In this document: piece after piece, positions 10,120-22,075 of the stretch | How the letters are laid out: each line of letters opens with the position of its first letter | Position numbering within the stretch: position 1 is the stretch's first letter | Assembly: GCF_036711975.1 (NCBI RefSeq) | Contig: NC_091971.1 | Location: forward strand, 20,653,501-20,717,500 | DNA from: Onthophagus taurus | Lineage: Eukaryota; Arthropoda; Insecta; Coleoptera; Scarabaeidae | Reading direction: 5' to 3' | DNA: 64,000 nucleotides | Notes under the pieces: generated by a model | What the model saw: the letters and a program-made list of their open reading frames with translations, nothing else | Databases searched by the model: none | What the model was told of the DNA's origin: nothing | Made by a program: the position numbers and the translations under genes

Positions 10120-12140
10120 TCTGTGTGTAAATAAAAAACTGAAATGAATACACAATAAAGCAAACTATTTCCATTTTATATGACACAGATTGAATTTAAT
10201 TATTAATGAAATGCTCATCTCTGCAAATTCAAAATTGTCTTTCAAGTACTAAGGAAATTGTTAAATTTTTTAAGAACTTCTGGTATATTTCTGCTTTAAT
10301 AAAGTTTAATAATAAATTTAATTATTTCTTCCATTTTCATCAATGTTATTTAAATTTAAATAAAATTCTTGTTTTTTATTTACTTAAGATTGATGTTTAT
10401 TTTTAAAAAAATATGTAAATATATATCCTAAAACGGTTTAAGGAAGTGGCGTTTAGAATTAAGGGTACACGTGTTTCTTAGAGATTTGTTTGGATTTTTA
10501 TTAAAAATGTAATTAAGTAGTATAAAACTTTCATAAAAATAGTTTAAATGATTCATGTGAGTGTAGTTATTGTTGACTTTAATATGTTTGTTCATCTCAA
10601 ATGATCTTGACGAGAGCCTCTAAAAATGATTGTAATAAATCGAAACATAATAATAAATAAATATCAATCAAAAAACAAGAATTTTAGACTTTTATAGATA
10701 CTGTTACAGCGAAATCCAAAGAAGTCAGCATGACACAATATACATATAAGGGACGTTAAGTCCTCGTTGACCTTTTTACTCGCAACGTGTGGGTGTCACC
10801 AGTATAGACGTGAGCTCTACTATAGCAGACCTATCTCGTAAACATCGAAGTATAAAGCCTAAAACTTAACGCGGTAATATTAGAGCTTTGCACACTCTCG
10901 AAATCTTCTGATAACAATGTTGGTCAGTAACTTAACAGCTTGCGATGCAAAACCCATTTAACGCAGTAATGCCGAAAAGAATATTCAAATATTTTGTCGG
11001 TTATTTTGTCTTCTAAATAACGTATGTATATGTATGAGAATACTGCTTTTACGGGTTAATTAGAGGAATTTTGTTATTAAGTTACTTTAGTTATTTAATT
11101 TAAATTAATTTAATTGTAATATTTTTCTTGCCATGAACATTGTTAATTAATTTGAAATGCAAATTTTGTAATATAGGTGTATTAAACCGAATTTGTTGTG
11201 TCTATGTAATTATAATTATTATCTATATTATATCTTAATTATTATCATCTATATAATTTGAATTTCTATATTCGTAAGTCAAATTAGTTTCGTTTTTCAA
11301 AAAGCCATCATTCAATTTTATTAATTTTATATACTTGAATCCAACAATGTTTTTTATGTTCTTTTAGCATTCATTTCGATGTTACCTTTGAAATTTGGAT
11401 CTGTTGTTTTAATGTGGTACAACAAAATATACCAATCTATGAAATATCGTTATGTCCTTGATATATAAAGTACATACTAATACCGTGTCATCTTAATAAT
11501 AAAACAATAGATATATAAAATGATACCGTAACTGATGTAATAAAGTACACTCGGCAGCTTGGTTTTGTCGTTCAAACAAAACTATATGCACACAAAATTT
11601 AGATTGTGTGCAAAATACGGCCAATTGTTAGTTAAAGATCTATGCAATATGTAGAAATAATTACAAATTTATTGTAAACTTTGCGCCCACTTTAATCAAA
11701 ATGTCATAAAATCATTAAAATCAAATCATTGAACCTTTCTTTTTTGAAGAGGTCAAACGCAAAGCAATAACTATTAATGGCTCTCCATTATTAAACATTG
11801 ACACTTAAACATTACTAAAATACTGGAACATCTAACTGCTTTATTGAGATCAATGCTGATCACTTATAAAACATGTGCAGATTCATGACAGAAAACCTCT
11901 GAAATGCAACATCAAATACTCTTTCAAACAACAGAGACATTTTGACACGACTTGCAGAAGAAGTTTGCACAAGCAGAACAAAATATTGTTTACCGTTAGG
12001 TATATCATCATCGGCAGGATACTGTCTAAACCTTTCATCAAGTCTCTACAGAGTCAAGTTAATGGAGAAATCCACTTCAAGACTACAACTTTATCCGATC
12101 TGTGTCAATACCACATCTATGCGTAAATCAAGTTTAAACC
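10120..12140. other. AT-rich intergenic DNA
   Basis: Two kilobases of strongly AT-rich sequence. The short open frames at 10206-10406 and 11875-12199 are composed of low-information AT codons and show no domain. The second overlaps the ~52-bp repeat shared with 10.01 kb. Confidence 0.5.
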
Positions 12141-12830
12141 CGTTTAAAATTGTATTAAATCTCTATACAGTCCTTATTAAGTCTGTATTAAATTTTTAAA
12201 GTCTGCATTAAATCACCAGTATGCCATGTCATTTGATAGATGCATTAAGTCTGCATGGAGACAACTCCGAATAAAGCCTATATCATCTCTACCTGGTGAT
12301 CATTGGGAGTGCTGTGTCGGTTTGAACTTAACCCTATGCAGTCTATTTGAGTCGTTCCAATATAAATAATATTCGACCTTATCAACATTACATCAACACT
12401 TGCTCAAGATTTTATAAAATCTTTATATAGTCCTTATTAAGTCTATATCAAGTTTCTGAATTCTACATTAAATTTCTAATATGCAATCTCACTTAATAAA
12501 GCATCCAACCTGCATCGAAACAGTTCCATATAAAGTCTATATCATCTCTCATCATCGGTAGGACAGTCTACGTTAGACTAAACTATACTAATAATGAACC
12601 AAGAGCCGTTCACGATTGTATAAAATTTCCATATAGTGCTTATTAAATCCATATCTATGCCTCAGTATGACATATCACTTGATAGTACATCAAGCTTGCA
12701 TCAAGACAGCTCCGAATAACGTTTATATCATCTCCACATTGCTATCATTCAGGGTAGTGTCTGTTTGGCATACAATTTAACTCAGTCTATTTGTCTCGTA
12801 TCAATTTCAGCTCTAGAAGATCAAATTTTA
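12140..12830 (+). repeat. Degenerate tandem repeat, three ~200-260 bp units
   Basis: Three units begin AAATTGTATTAAATCTCTA (about 12147), AGATTTTATAAAATCTTTA (about 12407) and CGATTGTATAAAATTTCCA (about 12613). All continue with AGT[CG]CTTATTAA[GA]TC. Later shared landmarks include ACAGCTCC(G)ATA-AA-TATATCATCTC and CAGTCTATTTG. Unit spacing is about 260 and 205 bp, and the sequence between units has diverged strongly. Confidence 0.6.
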
Positions 12831-13760
12831 TTTTTTCTGCTATATTCTTACCATATCTTTTTTCCAGCACGTTTTATGTAGTATGGAGTATTAATTAATG
12901 AACACAGAATTCTATTTCTGAATGCTTCCAATGTCATCAAGATTTTGTGGTTTTTCAAGATTTCTACTCCATACGATATCTGCATCGTTATTATAGACTC
13001 TGTTATATTTATTTTTGTTTTTGCTGGAACCGCCGATTGTCATCTTAAGACGAAACAAAACCTGTTTGCCTTTCTTTTCTCTATACTTATCCTCTTTGTA
13101 GCTTAATTACGGGCGTTCAACTTTTCGTGTCATTCTTCATCTCTATCCGCACCTAGAATTTGTCCAAATTCATTTCCTGGATAATTTCAAATTTTTTATT
13201 CTAATGTTCTTCCACCATTATTGTGGCTTCTTCGGATATTCACTCTATACGTTAACTGCGGTGTTGTTTTCAATTCCATGAACGTTATCTTGAATGCTCC
13301 TAGAAGCTGTTGCTAATCTAATGAAGAATATGACTTAATAGTCGTTCTTTTAGTTTAATATCCAGTTAAATATCACGCACGAGTATACAATCCCTTTTCA
13401 TTTCTACCTGCTACGTGGTATTAAGGAAGCTTCCTTTCCTAGTTTTTTGCGAAAACCTTGGTATTCATTGCATCAAACGCTATCGTTCTGGAAAATACAT
13501 TCGTGCGCATACATCAATTAACATTTGAGTTATGATTTTTTAAAACTTGGTGTTTGTAATTTTAACCTCGATAAGCAAAGATGTATTAAAAAAAGTCATT
13601 ATGTCGAAATCTCTAGCATTATTTGAAATTCAACAGTTTTGTAAATCCTATTAATGTTGGCTTTGTTATTATTTACAATTATATATTTCAACATATTAGT
13701 ATTAAACAGATCACCGGGTTTATATAGTTCAAGTTAATCTATTTCTAACTAAGCACTTTT
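12830..13760. other. AT-rich intergenic DNA with a possible RTE-like scrap
   Basis: Minus-strand translation near 13000-12850 resembles the post-polymerase part of RTE elements (SYGVEILKNHKILMTLEAF), with stops. The resemblance is weak and I do not call it firmly. Nothing else is recognised before the CDA array. Confidence 0.3.
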
Positions 13761-13851
13761 CGTATTTGTTTATTGCATCAAATTAAACAACAAAAAATGT
13801 TTTTCAAATATAATAATTTATTATTTCACCAAATGGTAAGCCAAAATCGTC

Positions 13852-15085
13852 TTAAAATTCACCTAATGGATTGCCTACCCATGGGTAAGTATCTGGACAA
13901 TATGTACAAGTTTTCATGTAACGCAATTCTGTTCCTTTATACAAAGGACACAAAGTGTTTGAGCACGTAAGTGATTTCTCTGTGACAGTCGTAGCGAATT
14001 GGGCACTTGTGACTGGGTTAAACATCCAAGCTATTACTTGTTTATGATCCACAAAGAACACATCCGGGTAATCAACGCGAAGATCATCCATGAACGCTAA
14101 GAATCCTGGAAGGTTGTATTCGCTGAATGCAAACCAAGCAGCATTAATATTCAATGTGAGTGGAGCTTTGTTGTTATTGTAATGCCTTTTAAATTGTTCC
14201 ATTAACCAAGCTTTTACATCGTCGGCAGAATCAGCTCTAAAATTAATTTAAAAAATCAAATAAAAACTCTTCTATAATATATTTTTGTAGTCACTTACTG
14301 AATTGAGCAAGCTGCAATTGCGTTACATTCATTATTGGCCATATCAATAAGATCAATAATAGGTAATACCCAAGTTTTAGTGAAGGCATCAGCTGGGGTT
14401 GCTCCAATTTGGCTGGGTTGAGTTGCTTTGTAATGCAAACTGAATGGATATAATCTAGTATTACTCCTTAGTACCCAAGAATTATCATAGAGAATACCCG
14501 CTCGTTCATAGGCTCTGAATGTTCTGTCACCGTTAATTTCAAATCCTGGAGTACGACCACCTACGATTTCCTCAATTGGAATGCCAGCAAAGGCATTCAA
14601 AATCTCTCTTTGTCCAAAGAACTCATCGTACAAAGTATCTTCAGAAGCTTGCTTCCAATAATCGCTTTCGGGGTTCTTACTAATAGAATGAACACCGATA
14701 TCCATACCTTTGTTGTATAAATCAACTACTCTTGCATAATCGGAGTATTCGTGTGGAACATAGAAAGATGCACCAATTTGAACACCATCGCGGTTAGTGC
14801 GTTTTAAAATCTCAACTAAATAAGTAGTATAAATTACATCGGTAACAGCATCATTGAAAGCCAAGGTAATCAACTAAAATTTAAAGAGAAACCTTAGAAT
14901 AAAGTGGAGAACCTATAGTTGCAAGAACTTACTTGCGGAACATCCGCGAGGGTAATTGGAGGTGTGGAGCCTGAACATCTGCATGTATCTTCAATTTTAC
15001 AAACTGCTGAGGAACATGGTTCCGCAGCACGTGTATCTGCGGAAACAGCTGCAATTATACAAGCTATCAACAGATGCACCTTCAT
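13852..15085 (-). CDS. Chitin-deacetylase-like secreted protein, gene A
   Basis: Exons are 14933-15085, 14299-14873 and 13852-14236, joined by GTAAGT/AG introns (phase 0, then phase 2), giving 370 residues. The start is the Met that opens a signal peptide (MKVHLLIACIIAAVSA). A short Cys segment follows (C-x4-C-x5-C-x-C), then one CE4 domain of about 300 residues with no chitin-binding, LDLa or other domain. CE4 motifs: 1, A56-F-N58-D59-A; 2, H113-S-I-S-K117; 3, R158-T-P; 4, Y-D181-N-S-W; 5, W219-V-L-P. In classical chitin deacetylases motif 1 is TFDD and motif 2 HSxxH, so the catalytic-base Asp is Asn and the second metal His is Lys here. This paralogue also lacks the Cys pair seen in B, C and D just before motif 5 (QPSQIGATP against QPCQIGVCP). 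It ends at NPLGEF with no acidic tail. The role is probably extracellular chitin binding or modification in the gut; activity is uncertain. Confidence 0.9.
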
Positions 15086-15136
15086 CGTTTTAGAACTTCG
15101 AAGTACTACTATACTTTCTTATACGAACCGAGCTGA

Positions 15137-15144
15137 TATATATA
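15137..15144 (-). promoter_or_regulatory. TATA box of CDA-like gene A
   Basis: TATATATA on the minus strand, 52 bp upstream of the ATG at 15085. This resembles the TATA-to-ATG spacing in genes B, C and D. Confidence 0.55.
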
Positions 15145-15159
15145 CGGTCTAACAATAAG

Positions 15160-16040
15160 ATTACGCTGATTTAAAACCACTCAAGGAAATACACTCTACA
15201 TATTAAGATAAAAAAAAATTACAACAAAAATAAAGTGGCTAAATAATTCAAAATTAAAATCAAACTTTAATACAAAAATTATTAATATACCGACAATTTA
15301 ATTGCTTAATCTTGTATAAACAAGAATATATAATTATAACCTAGTTTTTTTTTGGTTTTTTTTATCAAATTTCTTATCTAAATCTCATCTTAATCAAATT
15401 CGATTCTTGGAACTGATGTTTATTTTTCAATTACATTTGGAGAGTCATACAGATAACATGTTCAAACCGGCGCGGCACGGCGTTTTAATCGAATTGGAAA
15501 CGTTAACAGATCAATATCTGTACAACAAAACAATTTTATATTTAATAAATTTAAGTGAATTCAATTAAAATTATATTGGAAGAGGGTGAAAAAAGATGAA
15601 TAATAAAATGAAATTTATTTAATTATGTCAATCTCGAAAAGAATTTAATAATAGAAAACGGGGCGATATAAAACGCACTTAAAACGTCATGTAAAAAAAT
15701 GACCGGGACAAAATAAAATTGTCGTAAAAGGCGCCAATAAACCTCAAAGAGAATTTTTATTAACAAGTTTCTTAAAACGGCTTTGTCATCAAATGTAAAT
15801 TAACCAAAAAAAGTTATTTGATAAAAGTATTTTTTAAATCAATTCTGTGGGGTATAAATAATGTTCTTCCGTATGCGGTTTGGTCACGTGAGAGCGGTTC
15901 TTTAGGTGGTCTTTAAAATGGTCGATAAAATTTAGTTGGTGGCGGGTTCAAAATTAATGTCATTGCCGCCTACCACGTTTATACGGAACTAGTGTAAACG
16001 TGCAACGAGCTGAAATGTTCTGAAATCACGTGATAATCTT
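15160..16040. other. AT-rich intergenic DNA upstream of gene A
   Basis: No gene recognised. This stretch would contain any distal regulatory sequence of gene A; I see no clear motif array. Confidence 0.4.
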
Positions 16041-16042
16041 TG

Positions 16043-16090
16043 TACTGTAAAACCGCGATATAACGGACTTCGGATATAACGAACAAAATA
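16043..16090 (+). repeat. Pogo/Tigger-like terminal sequence (left)
   Basis: TACTGTAAAACCGCGATATAACGG-like, followed by ACTTCGGATATAACG. This is the familiar 'CAGTAAAACCTCGATATAACGGAC' end of Tigger/pogo-type elements. A diverged inverted partner lies at 22025-22075. Confidence 0.45.
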
Positions 16091-16254
16091 TTTTTAAGTC
16101 ATATTATTAATATTATCTATTTAATACATCAGTATATTTAAATATAAACGTTATCGTTCATAGATAGAATCCAACTCGGGTTATTCCCCAAGTTGCTTTA
16201 TTCCATGTTCATAGATAAACTTGATTGATTTGTAGATCAAGGACGGTAGTTGTA

Positions 16255-16620
16255 GTTTTAATTGTTATTTAGCGCTAGATTGTTGTATATTTTTACTGAA
16301 TTAAAAGTAAAACTATCACTAGACCTAGAATTAGAAATATTCGGGTTTTCGGGTCTTAAGAGAGGAACAGCTATATTTCTAGTTCTAGGTCTAATGTTAG
16401 TTCTAGTTTTAATTGTTATTCAGCACTAGATTATTGTATATTTTTATTGAACTAACGTCTCTTAAGACAGCTAAACCTGAATGCTTCTAGTTCTGGGTCT
16501 AGTGTTAGTTCTAATTTTAGCTGTTATTCAGCGTTAGATTATTATATTTTTCATTGAATAAAAACTAGAATTAACACGAGACGTAGAACTAGAAACATTC
16601 GGGCTTCGCCGTCTTAAGAG
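16255..16620. repeat. Array of palindromic 'CTAGTTCTAGGTCTAGTG' repeats
   Basis: Three units of about 120-150 bp. Each is built as an inverted repeat: CTAGTTCTAGGTCTAGTG and TTAGTTCTAGTTTTAATTG on one side, then about 45 bp containing TTATTCAGCGCTAGATTGTT, then AACTAAAACTAGAAC- and CCTAGAACTAGAA-type sequence on the other. TCTTAAGA-type boundaries punctuate the units. Similar units recur at 21.71-22.01 kb and a trace at 38.62 kb. Confidence 0.65.
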
Positions 16621-17391
16621 CCGTATGTCTCTTACACCGTGTTTTCATTAGTAGGATTAGTGGTAGAGTATATTGGGTAAGTACCAACTATCTTGTGAAT
16701 TATAGCCTAATGAAAACGTAAGTGGTAGGGTAGAGCAGTTGGTTGTAGTAGAGTAAAGTGATATAGCACCGTGATAAAGTTACTCTACATGGTGAATCAG
16801 AAAGAATGGAAAATCCGAATACCGGAGACACTTGACTTTTCTGATTTCAAAGGTAATAATAACAACAAAATTTTAAATAAAATAAATGTCTACTTTGCTA
16901 ATATAGTGGCTGAAAATACTATACAAGCAAATGTACAGAACACTGTTAAATCGAATATTTGGACTCTACTTAATAGATCACATAGAAGTAAAATCAATTT
17001 TATGTCTTTGAATAATGCAAACACACATGCAGTGGGTTATGATGAACTTCCAGTCTCTGTTCTAAAAAAATGCGTTGATGAAATTAGAGAACCCAATTTC
17101 TGAATTCAATTCAGCAATATTTCCGATGAAAAGAAAACTATAGTAATACCAATTTATAAGAAAGAAAATAAATCAGATTTTACACATTATCGACCAATTG
17201 CACTAAATCCTCATTTTGAGAAGCTTGTCCTGAAAAGACTAAAAATTGCGTTACCAAGAACCAAATACTTAACCAGTCCCAAGACAGTTATATAAAAGGC
17301 AGATCTGTAACCAGAGCAGTTTTCCAGTTATTAGAACGAATTCAAACTGGAATTAATAACAACGATCTTACCAGTTGTATAATGATGGACC

Positions 17392-19106
17392 CAGAGCTGG
17401 ACAGTACCCGGGTAAAAATACTCAAAAATGAAGGAATCGATTGGAATCAATTGTACTCTGTACCCGGTTCGTTAAATACTCTCTATTAGTACACAATATC
17501 CGCATCGCATATTCGAGTAGATTATTCTCGGATACTTGAACAAGTTTGAGCTTGTCTGAATTTGCAGAGTTTACTCGCCGCTCAGCGCTCAAACAAGTTT
17601 GTGTTTCTTTCGTCTTATTAGTTTATTACTTATTGAAGTAACATTGAAAAGTGCAAAAACGCTCCGATGCTGGACGGAACATTTTTCTTGGTTGAAACGA
17701 GTGGCAAGAATTCGCATGTCGAAGCTCTATGCCAGTTATGTCTTCCTTTAAAAAAGATTATTAAGGACTCGCCGAAAGTACGATAAATTTTGTTAAGCAC
17801 CTAAAAAGAGTGCATGGAAACAAATCCTACGATGACTATCTCAAACATATAGAAAAATTAAAAGACAGCAAAAGCAAGGAGGAGTTTGAAAAAAGAATAG
17901 TGTATTTCTAAGGTTGTTTGATGGAATGAACGTTAATAATTCTCATATAGAGAATCTTAAAAAAGAGTTTCAAAAGTAGGACTATGCTTGTAGTGCCGCT
18001 GACATATGGTCCACTACAACATGAAGTTTCATGGGTGTTACATTGCACTGGATAGACGCAAACTTGGAGAGAAAGTCAACAGCTTTAGCTTGCAAAAGAT
18101 TTAAATACACCTGACAATAGAATAATAATGCTACCAGCGCATATTCGATGTGCCAATCATACGTTAAATTTAATTTCCCCTACCGATTGCAAAAATGCAA
18201 TTCAATCAAATGTTACACTAAGAACGAGTATCTTATGGGCAAAATCAGGTAGACTCAAAACTGCTAAAATAATGAAAGTGGTTTTGGGACATACTCTAAG
18301 TTATCCAGGATTAACAAGATGGAATTCCTATTTTGATTCGGTTTCTCAGATCTTGAATGTAAAAGCAAAACGTCCGTCTCTTTGCCAGCGGCTTAACATT
18401 AAAAATTTTCGGGCGTTAACACTCGACGTTTTGGATACTTACTGTCGAGTCTTCTTTCTCTACGAAATAAATGGGAAAAATTAAAGCTCCAGTGTATGAG
18501 TTCCAATGGCGAATACCGACATACTTAATTTGACATCAGAGTCAAATGAAAGTCAGAGTAATTATTTCTGCAATTGTTCATCCCAAATTTAATTTGCGAT
18601 GGTTATTGTTTTAAAAACGCCGAAATGTTCTCTGGACGCTATGAAAAAGTTGGTAATCGGAGCTGCGCAGGAACTTATATCTATTGACGATGATGGAAGC
18701 GGATATGGAGGTTCTAGCGATAGAACACCATCTGATGACTTCCTTGATTTTAATGAACCCGAAACTAACACGTTATGAATACCTCTCAACCTGTCACTGA
18801 AAAGAAAGCAGTAAAAACATCAAAAATTGAGCTAGAGCTATACGACGATTACCCAATAATAAAAAAGGCCAATAAAGTAACGCAATGAGATAACACTTAT
18901 TAGCTGGTAGTTTTAGGATTCCTTTTTTTTGTTTTGTTTTGAAGTTATTCTTTAACATTAACTAAATAACTAACTTAAATTAATTATTTTTGTAGAATAT
19001 TTTATTTATGTTGTTTTTGCATAAACCAAACATAAATTTTAGCCAAATGTACTTTTTAAAATTACCCGAAAAGTGCAGGTACTTGAACTCCGGGTACTGT
19101 ACTCTG
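17392..19106 (+). mobile_element. hAT-like DNA transposon nested in a retrotransposon
   Basis: It begins CAGAGCTGGACAGTACCCGG. The right end, inverted, begins CAGAGTACAGTACCCGG, so these are imperfect TIRs with the CAGAG start typical of hAT. Inside is a decayed BED zinc-finger hAT transposase. It splits the reverse transcriptase reading of copy 1 exactly between 'CIMMD' and 'SVHHDILL'. Flanking 8-mers (GATGGACC and AGTGTCCA) do not match, and about six codons expected between them (LSKAFD) are missing, so the insertion site seems to have suffered a small deletion. Confidence 0.75.
17645..18890 (+). pseudogene. hAT transposase with BED zinc finger, pseudogene
   Basis: The N-terminal BED finger is visible: HVEALCQLCLP with the CxxC, then NFVKHLKRVHGNKSYDDYLK with the H-x4-H. 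Further on are WSTTT-stop-SFMGVTLHWIDANLERK (near 18010-18080) and IRCANHTLNLISPTDCKNA plus YPGLTRWNSYFDSVSQIL (18140-18355), the hallmark blocks of hAT transposases. Several frameshifts and stops are present and the C-terminal dimerisation region is not recognisable. It is dead. Confidence 0.75.
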
Positions 19107-19787
19107 AGTGTCCACCATGACATCTTATTGAAGAAGTTGAAAGCTATAGGGATACGAGGACTTCCTCTGGAGTGGTTCAGATCTTACTTGTCAGAAAGAG
19201 AACAGCGGGTGGTATCGTATGATGAAACTGGTGCTGAAGTTACTTCAGACTGGACAAAAGTTTTGTGAGGCGTCTCACAGGGATCAATATTGGGACCTTT
19301 CCTCTTTATCCTATACATCAATAATCTTCCAGAAGTGATAGAGGATCTACTAATCCTTCTGCTGATAACTTCACTGCAGTATTAACTACAAAAACTGAGA
19401 TACAAATGTCAGAATTGATTCGGGTCAATCTAGGTAAACTGCAAACTTGGTTTTCAAATAACAACTTACAAAAAAAACGTTATAACAATAGGTACTCTTA
19501 CAAAAAAGAAAACGAATTAGATCTAATATTCAATGGTACAAAACTTACTTGCAGGGAAGAGGTTGTGTTTCTGGGGGTTAAGATTGATCATCATCTTTCA
19601 AGGAAACAACATATTAACGATCTTACCATGAAGATAAATAAATCGTGTTACGCGCTATGGACTATTTCGCGGTTGGTGAGTGTGAATGTAGCTTTAAGTG
19701 CGTATTACGCATGCGTTGAGTCGCGCCTAGTGTTATATCGCGTATTCATAGCCCAAAAGAAGTGTATCAGGGCAGTATTTGGAAAAA

Positions 19788-21282
19788 TTGTGAAATATTT
19801 GCAAAACGTACAATATATCGGCCGTTTTCCGGATGAGTTGAAAAAGACAGTAATAATCCCAATCTATAAAAAAGGAGACAAGTCGATACTATGATAAGTA
19901 TCGTCCAATAGCACTCATATCGAATCTTGCAAAAATTTATGAGAAGCTTATACACAACAGAATTATAAATTATTTAAACAAATATAATATATTGCACGAG
20001 AATTAAAATGGTTTTCGGAAGGGAAGATCCACCGAACTTGCGATGTTTCAACTGTTGGAAAATATTATCTTGGGATTAAATGGAAAACAGACCACAACAG
20101 TATTGTTCGTGGATCTTACAAAGGTTTTTAGTAGTGTACATAATTCAATCCTTTTGGCCAAGTTGGAGACTGTTGGCTTTAGAGGTGTTAGGTGCTCATA
20201 GATGAAATCCTATCTATCAGGAGGTTACAATATGTAGTTGCCCACAATGAACAGGAAACAGAAATAAGATCAGCTTGGAGGGAAGTCAAGCTGGGAGTAC
20301 CTCAGGATTCCATATTGAGTCCTCTATTATTCCTCCTGGGAATGACCTACCACGAGTAACGAACAACATTACGATAATGTTTGCGGATGATACAACGACT
20401 GTGGCGAGGTGTAGCACTGATGATAAAATCCAGAATTCACTTACTGTGGCTCTGAATAAACTTGCGTATTGGTTTGAAGCGCATAACATAAAGTTAAGTA
20501 CAAAAAAACGAAAATTGTTGATTATCACTTATGCCCTGACCAGATGACGGTGAGGTATCGGGATAGTGAGATTGCCAGTGTTGAAGAGATTTCGTTTCTA
20601 GGTTGGTAAATGAATCCTGGATTGTCTTGGACCAATCATATTGATTTCCTTGCTGGCAAGATCAGTAATTTCTCATATGCCATTCGGATTATTTCCAGAT
20701 CAGTTGGCATTGAGGCAGCATTAAATACCTATGTTCATTCCTTGCTAAGATATAGAGTTGTCTTTTGGGGCCGTGGTGTTGGTATAGATAGAATCTTCAT
20801 ACAGAAGAGGTGTGTGAGAGCAATCTTTGGTCTAAAAGATACTGATAGCTGTAGAAGTTACTTTAAAGACTATAAAATACCTACCTTGTATGAAATTTAT
20901 ATTCTGAAATGTGCCGTATTGGTTAGGAAGAATTACTTTACATTTTTCAAAAAGTATGAAATATCACATCCTCGAGACACACGCGGGAAGATGAACTGCT
21001 GTCTGGTGCCACCAAAAACGCACCTTACTAAGATTCAGAAGACGGCTCTGTACCAGTATCAAGATCTACAATCACATTTCGGAAGGTACAAGGATCTTGC
21101 CAAATCCAAGATTCCGGAGAAAACTGAGAGATATTGTCACGGAAAATCCGATATATACCATTGACATGTTTTTCCAATTTAATGTTTGAATTCAATTTGT
21201 ATTATATTACAATGTAATTATTGTTAAATTGACGCACTCTATGCTTTTTTATAAAATGCAGGAATAAAGTATTATTATTATC
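19788..21282 (+). pseudogene. Non-LTR retrotransposon remnant, copy 2
   Basis: Same family as copy 1 and directly abutting it. The order is GRFPDELKKTVIIPIYKKGD, KYRPIALISNLAKIYEKLI, NGFRKGRSTELAMFQLLENI, LFVDLTKVFSSVHNSILLAK (motif A), then a frame-disturbed motif B, then IMFADDTTTVARCSTDDKIQ (motif C, FADD), FLAGKISNFSYAIRIISRS, IFIQKRCVRAIFGLKDTDSC and the C-terminal tail to 21164. It ends near an ATTATTATT run at 21270-21282, the usual microsatellite tail. Several frameshifts are present. Confidence 0.75.
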
Positions 21283-21708
21283 TTTTTCTTGTTAAGTTTT
21301 CTGTGCTTTGGACCGATTTAACCTAACATCTCTTATACAAATGTCCGTGGTTTTCGAGGCACACTTGTTTTGTGATTGCTCGTAGAGGGCGCTAGATACT
21401 CCTGCTCGTTTGATAAATCAAGTCATGATTATTTTGTCAGTTGAGGTATGGTGAATTAGAACCACAAATCCGGAAGAGCTTTTAATTCTACACAAAAAGG
21501 TAGTCTTGCTTAAATTGTCTAAGTCTACTGGTTTCCAAGTTATCTGCTATTAATTGTTTCAAAGTAATTTTTTTTAAGTTAACATTTAAAATCATTATCA
21601 CACAGTAACTATAATAATCGATAACAATAACAATTAATTAATAACAATAGAATTTAAAGTAAATTTCACATTTTACAATTCGCTTCTATTCGTACGCAAG
21701 CCCGAATA

Positions 21709-22016
21709 TGTCTAGTTGTAGGTCTAGTGTTGGATCTAGTTTTAGTTGTTATTCAGTAAATAACGCTATATAATCTTAGGGTACGACTAGAAAATCTAGA
21801 GTTTAGAATTAAGAATTATTTAGAGAGCCACTGCGCGTTGATGGGTAGAATATAATATATTGATATTCTTTTTAATGTTACATAGTAACGTCTTAAGAAA
21901 TGTACTCTGTAAACCCGAATGCTTCTAGTTCTAGGTCTACTGTTAGTTCTTATTTTAATTGTTATTCAGTGTTAGATTGTTGTATATTTTTCATTGAACT
22001 AAAACTATAACTATTT
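21709..22016. repeat. Second array of palindromic CTAGTTCTAGGTCTA repeats
   Basis: Contains TCTAGTTGTAGGTCTAGTG, then TTCTAGTTCTAGGTCTACTG and the internal GTTATTCAGTGTTAGATTGT and CATTGAACTAAAACTATAAC. These are the same units as at 16.26-16.62 kb. Together they bracket the retrotransposon pair. Confidence 0.6.
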
Positions 22017-22024
22017 TTGGCTAT

Positions 22025-22075
22025 AACGGACTCTCCTTTCCCCGTATTCATCCGTGATATCCAGAGTTTACTGTA
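22025..22075 (-). repeat. Pogo/Tigger-like terminal sequence (right, diverged)
   Basis: The inverted sequence starts TACAGTAAACTCTGGATATC and includes a GTCCGTTATAGCC block. It resembles the left end at 16043 but is more diverged. Confidence 0.35.

Larger units (their letters stand above)
16771..19787 (+). pseudogene. Non-LTR retrotransposon remnant, copy 1 (split by a hAT element)
   Basis: Plus-strand fragments of reverse transcriptase: NIWTLLNRSHRSKINFMSLN, DELPVSVLKKCVDEI, then IVIPIYKKENKSDFTHYRPI, QLLERIQTGINNNDLTSCIM and MMD. The reading is then interrupted by the hAT element at 17392-19106 and resumes with SVHHDILLKKLKAIGIRGLP, EWFRSYLSEREQRVVS, then GVSQGSILGPFLFILYINNL (motif B region). 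It runs on to FLGVKIDHHLSRKQHINDL and KKCIRAVFG. The YADD segment is damaged. The copy is truncated near 19787, where copy 2 of the same family begins. Confidence 0.75.
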
